A stretch of 46,906 nucleotides of DNA from Myxococcaceae bacterium (GTDB taxonomy: Bacteria; Myxococcota; Myxococcia; Myxococcales; Myxococcaceae). Below the pieces are notes generated by a model. That model was not told the origin of the DNA, did no database searches, and worked only from the letters and a program-made list of their open reading frames with translations. The stretch's first letter is position 1. Each line of letters starts with the position of its first letter. The stretch spans positions 1 to 46,906 of the forward strand of contig JAIBBQ010000026.1 in assembly GCA_019694595.1 (NCBI GenBank). Direction: 5' to 3'. Of this stretch, positions 32,659 to 41,131 are shown piece after piece. The translations under genes were made by a program, and so were the position numbers.

Positions 32659-33644
32659 CCGAGCGCGCGCCCCCGCCGCGACGCCCTGCGCGCGGCGCTC
32701 AGCACCAGGCACGCGAGCACGACTGCCGCGGCGCCCGGTCCGCTGGCGCACCCGCCTTCGGCTTCCGCGAACCCGCTCACCCCGGTCGGCGCGGGCGCGC
32801 TCGTGCCGGGCATCGCGGGCCTCGGGCTGACGGCGGCGGCGTCAGCAGCAGGCTGGACCTCTCCCGTCGGGCCCGGCGGTGTCTCGGGCAGGCCCGCGTC
32901 GAGAGTCACCGCGGCGTCGGGCCATTCGACGGCGGCATCGGTCGCTCCCGGCACGCCGGCGTCGCGCGGCCCGGCATCGCGGCCTCCCGCGTCCGCCACC
33001 GCGGCATCGGCGACCGAGGCGTCAGCCGGCCCCGCGTCCAGCCGTGGGCTCCCGGCATCGAGGCCCGCATCGGGCGGGTCGACCGGCATCACGAAGGTGC
33101 CGCCCTTCTCGACGGCGATGATCTGCACCCGCATGGTGAGCGGGTAGTAGGCGGCGTAGCTCGGCTCGCCGATGAAGCCTTCGCCCAGGTCGAGCTTCTT
33201 CTCGTTGGAGTCGCGCTGGATGATGGAGATGGAGTCGAACCGCTTGGTCCAGTCGACGCTGCTGAACTGGTAGAACGACGGCACCGCCTGACTGAAGTGC
33301 ACGCGCCCCGGCGTGGTGAGGTTCGCGTAGCCCAGGCAGGTGTAGTTGCCCTGCAGGAAGCAGGCGGCGGTGAGCATCTTGGTGGCGGTCGGCTTGGCGA
33401 GCACGTCGATGACCACGTGGAAGGTGCCGTCGCGGTAGTCGACCGGGCTCACGTAGTTCGACGGTGAGAGCGTCGACGGCGCGAAGAAGGCGTGCGAGCC
33501 CTTGAGGCTGCTCGAGGCGCCGAAGGGCGCGTTGAACTTCGTGTTGTCCGAGGTCTGGGTGAAGGTGACGTCGAGCACCACTGCCTGGGCCGCCGACGCC
33601 GGCAGCGAGGCCACCAGGGACACCGCGAGGAAGGCAGCGCGCAT
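32652..33644 (-). CDS. Secreted hypothetical protein with Asp/Ala-rich linker and single-Cys MYXO-CTERM-like tail
   Basis: 330 residues from ATG 33644; signal peptide MRAAFLAVSLVASLPASAAQA. The N-terminal ~165-residue domain (VVLDVTFTQTSDNTKFNAPFGASSSLKGSHAFF...VDYRDGTFHVVIDVLAK...) looks like an all-beta secreted domain with two Cys and is not recognised. A DAG/DAA-rich linker (~185-290) follows, and the tail GGCASGPGAAAVVLACLVLSAARRASRRGR has one Cys, a hydrophobic helix and an Arg cluster, like MYXO-CTERM but with one Cys instead of C-x-C. The promoter region carries a sigma-54-like element (33658-33673), divergent from a similar one for the DUF1592 operon. Confidence 0.65.
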   Translation of the reverse strand: MRAAFLAVSLVASLPASAAQAVVLDVTFTQTSDNTKFNAPFGASSSLKGSHAFFAPSTLSPSNYVSPVDYRDGTFHVVIDVLAKPTATKMLTAACFLQGNYTCLGYANLTTPGRVHFSQAVPSFYQFSSVDWTKRFDSISIIQRDSNEKKLDLGEGFIGEPSYAAYYPLTMRVQIIAVEKGGTFVMPVDPPDAGLDAGSPRLDAGPADASVADAAVADAGGRDAGPRDAGVPGATDAAVEWPDAAVTLDAGLPETPPGPTGEVQPAADAAAVSPRPAMPGTSAPAPTGVSGFAEAEGGCASGPGAAAVVLACLVLSAARRASRRGRALGP

Positions 33645-33657
33645 GCGGCGCAGACGA

Positions 33658-33673
33658 AGCAAGGCGCACGCCG
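33658..33673 (-). promoter_or_regulatory. Sigma-54-like -24/-12 promoter for the secreted protein gene
   Basis: On the minus strand CGGCGTGCGCCTTGCT matches 14 of 16 positions of TGGCAYRN4TTGCW, with GG and GC separated by exactly 10 nt. It ends 13 nt before ATG 33644, placing the start of transcription a few bases before the start codon. Confidence 0.5.
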
Positions 33674-33677
33674 CGTG

Positions 33678-33700
33678 CAGCCACCGGCCGCAAGTGGCTG
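33678..33700. promoter_or_regulatory. Inverted repeat CAGCCAC-N9-GTGGCTG
   Basis: Perfect 7-bp arms lie directly upstream of the minus-strand sigma-54-like element and about 165-190 bp upstream of the plus-strand transcription start. It could be an activator site or a local operator. Confidence 0.3.
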
Positions 33701-33737
33701 ATCCACGCCGGGCGGACCACCTCTCGCCCCTCCACGC

Positions 33738-33757
33738 TCGTCGCATGGCCGCGACGA
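33738..33757. promoter_or_regulatory. Candidate shared enhancer: TCGTCGC-N6-GCGACGA
   Basis: Perfect 7-bp inverted arms lie roughly 90-110 bp from one predicted start and 110-130 bp from the other. This is the usual distance for a sigma-54 activator binding site serving divergent promoters. Confidence 0.4.
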
Positions 33758-33840
33758 AGGGCCGCGCCGCGTCGGCCAGTGCGCACCCGGGCCCCCTGAC
33801 GAACCCGTGTCGCTTCGCACCTTTGGCCCCTCAGGAGGCC

Positions 33841-33856
33841 CGGCGCAGCGCTTGCT
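33841..33856 (+). promoter_or_regulatory. Sigma-54-like -24/-12 promoter for the DUF1592-DUF1552 operon
   Basis: CGGCGCAGCGCTTGCT matches 14 of 16 positions of TGGCAYRN4TTGCW with the correct 10-nt GG-to-GC spacing. It ends 12 nt before ATG 33869. It shares CGGCGYR-N4-TTGCT with the divergent element. Confidence 0.5.
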
Positions 33857-33868
33857 CAACGAGCCCCC

Positions 33869-35683
33869 ATGCGGCGAATCATTCCAGGACTTCGAAGCGT
33901 CGTGCTGCTGCTCGCGGTCGCGGGGTGCGAAGGGGAGATCTTCTCCGTCCCCGCGGACCACACCGGGCCCCAGGCCGCGACGCCCCCGCCCAGCCAGCCC
34001 GTCTCGCCGACGATGCCGGGCATCCCGCCGCCGACGCCGACCCAGCCGTCGACCCCGTCGAACCCGACCAACCCCACTCAGCCGGCGGTCCCCAAGCAGA
34101 AGGTGTACGCCTGCGCCGCGAGCCAGGAAGCGCTGCGCGGCACCACCCACCGGCTGCGGCGGCTCACCCAGCTCGAGCTCTCGAACACCTTGAGCGCGCT
34201 GCTCGGCCCCACGGTGATGGCCGACGCCACCCTGCAGCAGAAGCTCGCCGGCTTGCCGGTCGACCAGACGGTGCTGCCGGGCGACTTCAACGAGGCCACC
34301 CCGGTCTCGCTGGGTCAGGTGCTCTTCGACGTCTCCAAGCGCGCCGTCACCCTGGCGATGGCGGACGCCACCTGGAAGACGCAGCACCTCGGCGCGTGCG
34401 CCGCGCAGGCCACCATCTCCGACACCTGCGTCGCCTCCGCGCTGCGGAGCTTCGGGGCCCAGGTCTGGCGCCGCGACCTCACCGACGCCGAGGTACAGCT
34501 GCTCACCGCGCAGGCGAGCCAGGCCGGCGGCGGCGCCCAGGGCCTCACCTTCGCGCTGCGGCGGCTCTTCCAGTCGCCGGCGCTCGTCTTCCACCTCGAG
34601 GTCGGCGGCACGCCCGGCACCGACGGGCGCGTGCGGCTCACCGACTTCGAGGTGGCCTCGCGGCTGTCCTACCTCGCGGCGGGCGTGCCTCCCGACGACG
34701 CGCTGATGGCCGCCGCCCGCGCGGGGCAGCTGTCGACCGCCGCGCAGCTCGCGCCCCACGCGCGCCGCTTGCTCGCCACGCCGCAGGGCCAGGCCAAGGT
34801 GAAGGACTTCTTCCGCTACTACACCGCGCTGAGCCTGGTGCCCGACCCTTCGCCCACCGCCGCGGCGCTGCTGGGGCTGAGCTCCACCAGCGGGCTCGGC
34901 GTGCAGATGCGCACCGAGGCCTTCGACTTCATCGACGCGGTCTACAGGTCGCAGGGCGGCTTCGCCGAGCTGATGGGCTCCACCGCGGCGTTCCCGCGCT
35001 CCTCCGAGCTCGCCAAGGTGCTCGAGACCACCATCGCCCCCGCCGGCGGCGCCTCGGCGTCGGCGAGCCACCCGGGCCTGATGCACCGCCCCGCGCTGCT
35101 GATGTCCACCGGCCCGCGCACCAGCCCCATCGTGCGCGGCGCGCACCTGCGCAAGCTCTTCCTCTGCGACTCCTTCGGGCTCCCCGACCCGGCGCTGGTG
35201 AAGGCGCGGCAGGAGCAGGTCGGCGACGTGGAGAACATGCCCAACCGCGACAAGGTGGCGACCCTCACCTCGTCGACCACCTGCAACGGCTGCCACTCGC
35301 AGGTGAACCCGGTGGGCTTCGCCTTCGAGGGCTTCGACCAGCTCGGCGCGCGCCGCACGGTGGAGACGGTGCCCGACCCGGCCGGCGGTGCGCCGAAGAC
35401 CTGGCCCATCGTGACCAAGGTGGACAACGTCACCCTGGAGCCGGGCGGCCCGGGCAGCCTCGCCGACTCGCTGGCGCTCGCGCAGGCGATGACCGAGAGC
35501 TTCAAGGGGCGCGCCTGCTTCGCCCGCCGCGCCTTCGAGTACTTCCAGCTCGCCACCGTCGACGCCACCAAGGACGGCTGCGCCCTGTCCGGCGCGGAGA
35601 ACCAGGCGCACGTCGGCTCGCTGGAAGCCGTGGTGGTCGCCACCCTCGCCAACGACGACGTCTTCTACCGGAGCGCACCGTGA
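33869..35683 (+). CDS. DUF1592/DUF1588-family lipoprotein with CxxCH motif
   Basis: 604 residues. Lipoprotein signal RRIIPGLRSVVLLLAVAGC, then a Pro/Thr/Ser-rich linker (~25-75). The core resembles the DUF1587/1592/1588 series known from planctomycetes and myxobacteria: THRLRRLTQLELSNTLSALLG, GFGAQVWRRDLTDAEVQLL-like (RSFGAQVWRRDLTDAEV), LRRLFQSPALVFHLEVG, LTDFEVASRLSYLAAGVPPDDALM, HPGLMHRPALLMS...TSPIVRGAHLRKLFLC, and TTCNGCHSQVNPVGFAFEGFDQLGARR. CNGCH (Cys472-His476) is a c-type heme-binding signature. The function of these families is not established. The stop overlaps the GTG of the DUF1552 gene (GTGA), so both are co-translated; a sigma-54-like promoter precedes it. Confidence 0.82.
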   Translation: MRRIIPGLRSVVLLLAVAGCEGEIFSVPADHTGPQAATPPPSQPVSPTMPGIPPPTPTQPSTPSNPTNPTQPAVPKQKVYACAASQEALRGTTHRLRRLTQLELSNTLSALLGPTVMADATLQQKLAGLPVDQTVLPGDFNEATPVSLGQVLFDVSKRAVTLAMADATWKTQHLGACAAQATISDTCVASALRSFGAQVWRRDLTDAEVQLLTAQASQAGGGAQGLTFALRRLFQSPALVFHLEVGGTPGTDGRVRLTDFEVASRLSYLAAGVPPDDALMAAARAGQLSTAAQLAPHARRLLATPQGQAKVKDFFRYYTALSLVPDPSPTAAALLGLSSTSGLGVQMRTEAFDFIDAVYRSQGGFAELMGSTAAFPRSSELAKVLETTIAPAGGASASASHPGLMHRPALLMSTGPRTSPIVRGAHLRKLFLCDSFGLPDPALVKARQEQVGDVENMPNRDKVATLTSSTTCNGCHSQVNPVGFAFEGFDQLGARRTVETVPDPAGGAPKTWPIVTKVDNVTLEPGGPGSLADSLALAQAMTESFKGRACFARRAFEYFQLATVDATKDGCALSGAENQAHVGSLEAVVVATLANDDVFYRSAP

Positions 35684-37140
35684 CCATCTTCCTTCGCCGT
35701 CGGTTGTTCCTGCAGGGCGCGGGCGCGAGCCTGGTGCTGCCGCTGTTGCCGTCGCTCCTGCCTCGCACCGCCCAGGCCCAGACCGCGCGGCCGGTGCGCT
35801 ACGTGCAGGTGATGAACGTGTACGGCCCCAACGAGCGCACGTTCTTCGGCTCGCGCAGCACCAGCATGCGGCCGATGCCCAACGTGAACGTGAAGCCGCT
35901 GTCGGAGATCGCCGGCGACTTCTCGCCCATCATCGGCGCCGCCTTCAACCCGCTCAAGGCCAAGTTCTCGGTGCTGCGCGGCATCGACACGCTCATCGCC
36001 AACCCCAACCACCACAGCTGCTTCGCCACCTGCGCGTCGAGCTACGCGGGCGGCCTCGACGGCGACAACTACCCGCCGGTGTCGGGCCAGGAGTCCATCG
36101 ACGTGCTGCTGTCGAAGTCGGCCAAGGTCTACGGCGCGTCGACCCCGCTGGCGCGCCGGCTGGTGAGCCTGAACCCCGTCACCAACGACGACTACAGCGA
36201 CGGGCGCAGCTTCTCGTTCCAGCGAAACGGCAACAACCTGCAGATGGTCTCGCCGCTGCGGCAGACGCAGGCGCTCTTCGACGCCTTCTCCTCGGGCTTC
36301 GGCATGAGCACCACCACCACCGACACCCGCGAGGTGGACCTGATGCAGGCGGTGTACGGCGACTACGTGCGCACCCGCGACAGCGCGCGCATCTCCGCCG
36401 CCGACAAGCAGAAGCTCGAGGCGTACATGGCGCTGGTGAACGACGTCGCCAAGTCGGTGCAGCCCACCACCAGCACCACCACCACCTGCGCCGCGCCCAC
36501 GCGCGCCACCGAGAGCGACGTGGAAGCGGCCATCACCAACCAGTTCAAGATCCTCGCCGCGGCCATGGCCTGCGACCTCACCCGGGTGGCCAGCGTCACC
36601 CTGGGCATGTCGCAGGGCTACGGCGCGCGGCACACCGAGCACCACGCGGTGGGCGCGCAGGACGGCATCAACAACCCGTCGGGGCTGGTGCAGGACCTCA
36701 AGGCCATCGGCAACCGGGTGGCCCGGCTCATCTCCATCTTCGACAGCGTCGCCGACGGCAGCGGCACGCTGCTCGACAACTCCATCATCTACTGGAGCCA
36801 GCAGTACGGCATCGTGAAGCCGAGCGGCGAGCACGAGCCCGACAACATGCCGGTGGTGGTGGCGGGCAAGGCGGGCGGCGCGCTGCGCCAGGGCAACTAC
36901 ATCGACTTCCGAAACGAGGGCTCGTCGGGCGAGAGCCGCGGCCTGCCGATGAACAACCTGCTGGTGACCTTCATGAACTGCATGGGGCTGTCGTCGAGCG
37001 ACTACGAGAAGACCGCCGGCCAGGGCTACGGCTACTACAACGGCAACTTCCAGGACCGGCCGGGCGGCACCACCTGGAGCGCGACCGCGGGCCGCCGCAG
37101 CGCGCTGCCCTGGTTCTACGCCGGCGCATCTTTGGGGTAG
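35680..37140 (+). CDS. DUF1552-family secreted protein with Tat-like signal
   Basis: 486 residues from GTG 35680, overlapping the DUF1592 stop. The N-terminus FLRRRLFLQGAGASLVLPLLPSLLPRTAQA has a twin-arginine-like RRRLFLQG motif and hydrophobic stretch. The body matches DUF1552, a sulfatase/alkaline-phosphatase-like family: VMNVYGPNERTFFG, KFSVLRGIDTLIANPNHHSC (His-rich), SGQESIDVLLS, MACDLTRVASVTLGM, HTEHHAV, NSIIYWSQQYG...EHEPDNMPVVVAGKAGGAL and RGLPMNNLLVTFMNCMGL. DUF1552 and DUF1592/1588 genes regularly occur as a pair, as here. A folded, cofactor-containing export product is suggested by the Tat signal. Biochemical role unknown. Confidence 0.83.
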   Translation: MTIFLRRRLFLQGAGASLVLPLLPSLLPRTAQAQTARPVRYVQVMNVYGPNERTFFGSRSTSMRPMPNVNVKPLSEIAGDFSPIIGAAFNPLKAKFSVLRGIDTLIANPNHHSCFATCASSYAGGLDGDNYPPVSGQESIDVLLSKSAKVYGASTPLARRLVSLNPVTNDDYSDGRSFSFQRNGNNLQMVSPLRQTQALFDAFSSGFGMSTTTTDTREVDLMQAVYGDYVRTRDSARISAADKQKLEAYMALVNDVAKSVQPTTSTTTTCAAPTRATESDVEAAITNQFKILAAAMACDLTRVASVTLGMSQGYGARHTEHHAVGAQDGINNPSGLVQDLKAIGNRVARLISIFDSVADGSGTLLDNSIIYWSQQYGIVKPSGEHEPDNMPVVVAGKAGGALRQGNYIDFRNEGSSGESRGLPMNNLLVTFMNCMGLSSSDYEKTAGQGYGYYNGNFQDRPGGTTWSATAGRRSALPWFYAGASLG

Positions 37141-37156
37141 GCCCCCCGAGCGGCAC

Positions 37157-37162
37157 TAGAGT
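37157..37162 (+). promoter_or_regulatory. Candidate -10 element TAGAGT
   Basis: TAGAGT ends 9 nt before ATG 37172 in the 31-bp gap after the DUF1552 gene; leaderless spacing. Confidence 0.4.
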
Positions 37163-37171
37163 GACTCCCCG

Positions 37172-38023
37172 ATGGTGCTCGTCCTCGCGTGGGCCGCGCT
37201 CGCGGCCGCCAACCCGTACCTCGAGCAAGGCCGGGCCGACTTCAAGGCGCTGGAGTTCGAGCGCTCGCTCGGCCCCCTGGGCCTCGCCACCGAGGTGAAG
37301 GAGCAGACCAGCGCCGAGCGCCACGAGAGCTACGACCTGCTCGCGCAGTCGCTGCTCGCGCTCGGGCGCACCCGCGAGGCCGAGGAGACCTACCAGCGGC
37401 TGCTCGCCCAGGAGCCGATGGCCCCGGAACCCAGGGCCTCGCCCAAGGTCGCCGCCGCCTTCCTCGCCGCCAAGGAGCGGCTGTACCCCCGGCCGTCGGT
37501 GACGCTGCGGCGCCAGCCCGCGCCGCCCGAGCGGCTCCTCGTCGAGGTGCGCGACCCGTGGGCGATGGTGCACCACCTCATCGTGCGCTCGGGAGAGCAG
37601 GAGCAGCGGCTCCCCGCGCCGGCGGATCACCTGCTCAACACCGCGCTCCCCGAAGGCGCCACCGCGCTGGTGGCGCTCAGCCAGAAGGAAGCGCTGCTCG
37701 CCGAGCTGACGCTCGACGCGGCCGCCGGGGTGGCCGGGCGCGCCACCGGCCTCACGCCGGCGGGCGAGGTGCGTGCGGCCCCGTCCCACCGGCTCCCCTG
37801 GCTCAAGTGGGTGCTGGGCGCGGTCGCCGTGGGCGCTGCCGCGGCCGCGGGGCTCTTGCTCTTCGATGCCTTCCTGCCCCGGCCGGTTCCTCCCGGCATC
37901 ACCGCGCGCAGCGCCACCCTGGCCAACGCCGACGCCCGCGCCAAGGCCGCCGCCGGCTGGTCCTTCCTCGGTCTCACCGGCGCGGCCGCCGTCGGCACGC
38001 TGGTGGTTGCAAACCTGGACTGA
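37172..38023 (+). CDS. Periplasmic TPR-like protein with two C-terminal membrane helices
   Basis: 283 residues; short signal sequence (MVLVLAWAALAAA). Residues ~15-95 resemble a TPR pair (NPYLEQGRADFKALEFERSLGPLGLATEVKEQTSAERHESYDLLAQSLLALGRTREAEETYQRLLAQEP). A beta-rich middle domain follows (~110-190), then two hydrophobic helices, ~213-232 and ~265-280. This layout (TPR, Ig-like domain, two helices) is frequent in myxobacterial genes beside Ser/Thr kinases. The kinase gene follows after 49 bp on the same strand with its own candidate promoter. Confidence 0.6.
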   Translation: MVLVLAWAALAAANPYLEQGRADFKALEFERSLGPLGLATEVKEQTSAERHESYDLLAQSLLALGRTREAEETYQRLLAQEPMAPEPRASPKVAAAFLAAKERLYPRPSVTLRRQPAPPERLLVEVRDPWAMVHHLIVRSGEQEQRLPAPADHLLNTALPEGATALVALSQKEALLAELTLDAAAGVAGRATGLTPAGEVRAAPSHRLPWLKWVLGAVAVGAAAAAGLLLFDAFLPRPVPPGITARSATLANADARAKAAAGWSFLGLTGAAAVGTLVVANLD

Positions 38024-38057
38024 CGCCGAGGGACCTCGGAGTCGCCGAGGGGCGTAC

Positions 38058-38063
38058 TAGGTT
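38058..38063 (+). promoter_or_regulatory. Candidate -10 element TAGGTT for the kinase gene
   Basis: TAGGTT ends 9 nt before GTG 38073, with no Shine-Dalgarno sequence. It supports GTG as start and leaderless transcription of the kinase-activator operon. Confidence 0.4.
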
Positions 38064-38072
38064 CGAGGACGC

Positions 38073-39850
38073 GTGCAGGGCACCCCCTTCGGCCGCTTCC
38101 AGCTCTACGAGCGCCTCGCCGTGGGGGGCATGGGCGAGGTGTTCGTCGCGGTGCAGACGGGCATGGGCGAGTTCCGCAAACCGCTCGCGCTCAAGCTGCT
38201 GCTGCCCGACCTCACCAACGACCCCGAGCACGTGCGGCTGTTCCTGTCGGAGGCCCGCCTCGCGGCGCGGCTGCAGCACCCGAACGTGGTGCAGGTCTTC
38301 GACGCCGGCGAGGTCGACGGCCGCTACTTCCTCACCATGGAGCTCATCGACGGCGTCTCGCTGTCGACGCTCATCGACCACCTCGTTCACACCCAGCAGC
38401 AGGTGTCTGCGGAGGTGCTGGCCCACGTCGCCCGGCAGGCGCTCGAAGGCCTGCACTCCGCGCACACCGCCCGCGGCGAAGACGGCAAGAGCCTCGAGCT
38501 GGTGCACCGCGACGTCTCGCCGAGCAACATCCTCATCTCGCGGCGCGGCGAGGTGAAGCTCGCCGACTTCGGCATCGCCACCGCACGCGGCGCCGACACC
38601 CAGGTGGGCACGCTGCGCGGCAAGCTGGAGTACCTCGCCCCGGAGCTCTTCCAGGGCGCGCGGGCCACCGCGTCGACCGACCTCTACGCGCTCGGCGTGA
38701 CGCTCCACCGCTTCGCGACCCTGCGCTCGCCGTTCGTCGGCGACAGTCTGCTGGGCCCGAAGCGGGAGCTCGGCCCCGGTCTCGCCGCGTTGCGCCCCGA
38801 CCTCGGGGAGCTGGCCACCGCGGTGACCCGCGCCTTCGCGGCGGCTGCGAGCGAGCGCTTCGCGAGCGCGGCGGAGATGCGCGAGGCGATTCCCCGCGGC
38901 GACTTCGAAGCCCGCCAGGAAGCGCTGCGGGCCCTGGTGGAGGCCGCCGAGCAGTCCGTCGGCCGGGCCTCCGCACCGTCCACCCCGCGGCCGCCGACCC
39001 TGGACATCGACGCGCCTGCGCCCACCGAGGCGGTGGCCCACGTCTTCGCCCCCGAGCCCAAGACCCAGCTCACGAAGATGGAACCGCCGCCCGGGGCGAC
39101 GCTTCCCGCCACGACGCTGCCGGGGGCGACGCTTCCCGGTGCGACCCTGCCCGGCGCGACGCTCTCGCCTGCGGCCGACTCGCTCGGCTTCGACTCGCTC
39201 AGCTCCGAGTCGTTCGACTTCGAGCCGCGGGGCTCGAGCCCGCAAGGCGCCGGCTCGCTCGACGACGCACCGGTCACCGAGCCAGGCCACCAGCGGCGGG
39301 CGCCGCTCGCCACGGTGGCGCTGGCGCTGGTGCTCGCCGCGGTCACCTGGTGGGCCCTGCGCAGCCCGGCGCCCACGACGCCCGACGTCGTCGAGGTCCC
39401 GATCGTCGCCTCGCCCACGCCGAGCCCGCGCCGGGAGGCCGCACCGCAGCCCTCGCCCGCTCCTGCGCCGACGCCCGAGTTCGTGCCGACGCCGGTGGCG
39501 CCCGAGAGCGCCCACCCGGCGCCGGCGCCCGAGGAGCCGGCCCCCGTCGCCCCGCCCCGGCCGGTTCACCCTGCACCGCGGCCCCGGCCCAGGCCTCCCG
39601 AGGTGAAGGTCGCGCGCAGCGAGGCGCCCGCCAAGCTCGACTCGCCCGCCCGGCTCACCGTGCAGGCCGAGCCATGGGCCAACGTGGAGATCGACGGCCG
39701 CGTCGTGGGGCAGACGCCGATGGCCGACTTCCCCATCGAGCGGTCGCGCATCGTGGTGCGGCTGCTCAACCCGGGGTTCCGCACGATGCAGCTGACGCTG
39801 GAGCTCAAACCTGGTGAGACGGTGAAGCTGATGAAGACCCTGGTGCCCCG

Positions 39851-39854
<4 letters not shown>
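38073..39854 (+). CDS. Membrane-spanning Ser/Thr protein kinase with extracytoplasmic PEGA domain
   Basis: 593 residues. Kinase domain ~8-270: Gly loop LAVGGMGEVF (~15-24), ATP-binding Lys in LALKLL (~41), HRDVSPSN (His ~144), DFG (~165-167) and APE (~189). All catalytic residues are present, so it should be active. A Pro/Thr/Ser linker with five PGATL-type repeats follows, then one membrane helix near 409-430, a Pro-rich stretch, and a C-terminal PEGA domain (~523-593: RLTVQAEPWANVEIDGRVVGQTPM...VRLLNPGFRTMQLTLELKPGETVKL). It can sense the periplasm or envelope through PEGA and phosphorylate cytoplasmic targets. The FHA sigma-54 activator gene overlaps its stop (ATGA) and is the obvious partner. 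Confidence 0.93.
39090..39167 (+). repeat. 15-bp tandem repeats encoding PGATL
   Basis: Five near-identical units (ggcgcgacgctgccc type) encode PGATLPATTLPGATLPGATL-like sequence in the linker between the kinase domain and the membrane helix. The Thr-rich repeats could be autophosphorylation sites read by an FHA domain. Confidence 0.6.
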
Positions 39855-41098
<1,244 letters not shown>

Positions 41099-41117
41099 CG
41101 CGGCATGCCCCAACGGG

Positions 41118-41123
41118 TACGGT
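41118..41123 (+). promoter_or_regulatory. Candidate -10 element TACGGT
   Basis: TACGGT ends 8 nt before ATG 41132 in the 33-bp gap after the activator gene; leaderless spacing, no ribosome-binding sequence. Confidence 0.45.
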
Positions 41124-41131
41124 GCGCCGCC

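Larger units (their letters stand above)
33645..33868. other. Divergent regulatory region (224 bp)
   Basis: It contains no gene. It holds two divergent sigma-54-like elements near its ends, a central 7-bp inverted repeat (33738-33757) and a second inverted repeat (33678-33700). A TANNNT -10 hexamer of the type found elsewhere is absent, consistent with a different sigma factor. Confidence 0.5.

Noticed and set aside
33502-35679. Upstream extension of the DUF1552 frame
   Set aside because: It is a shadow of the DUF1592 gene; the Tat-like signal begins directly after GTG 35680.
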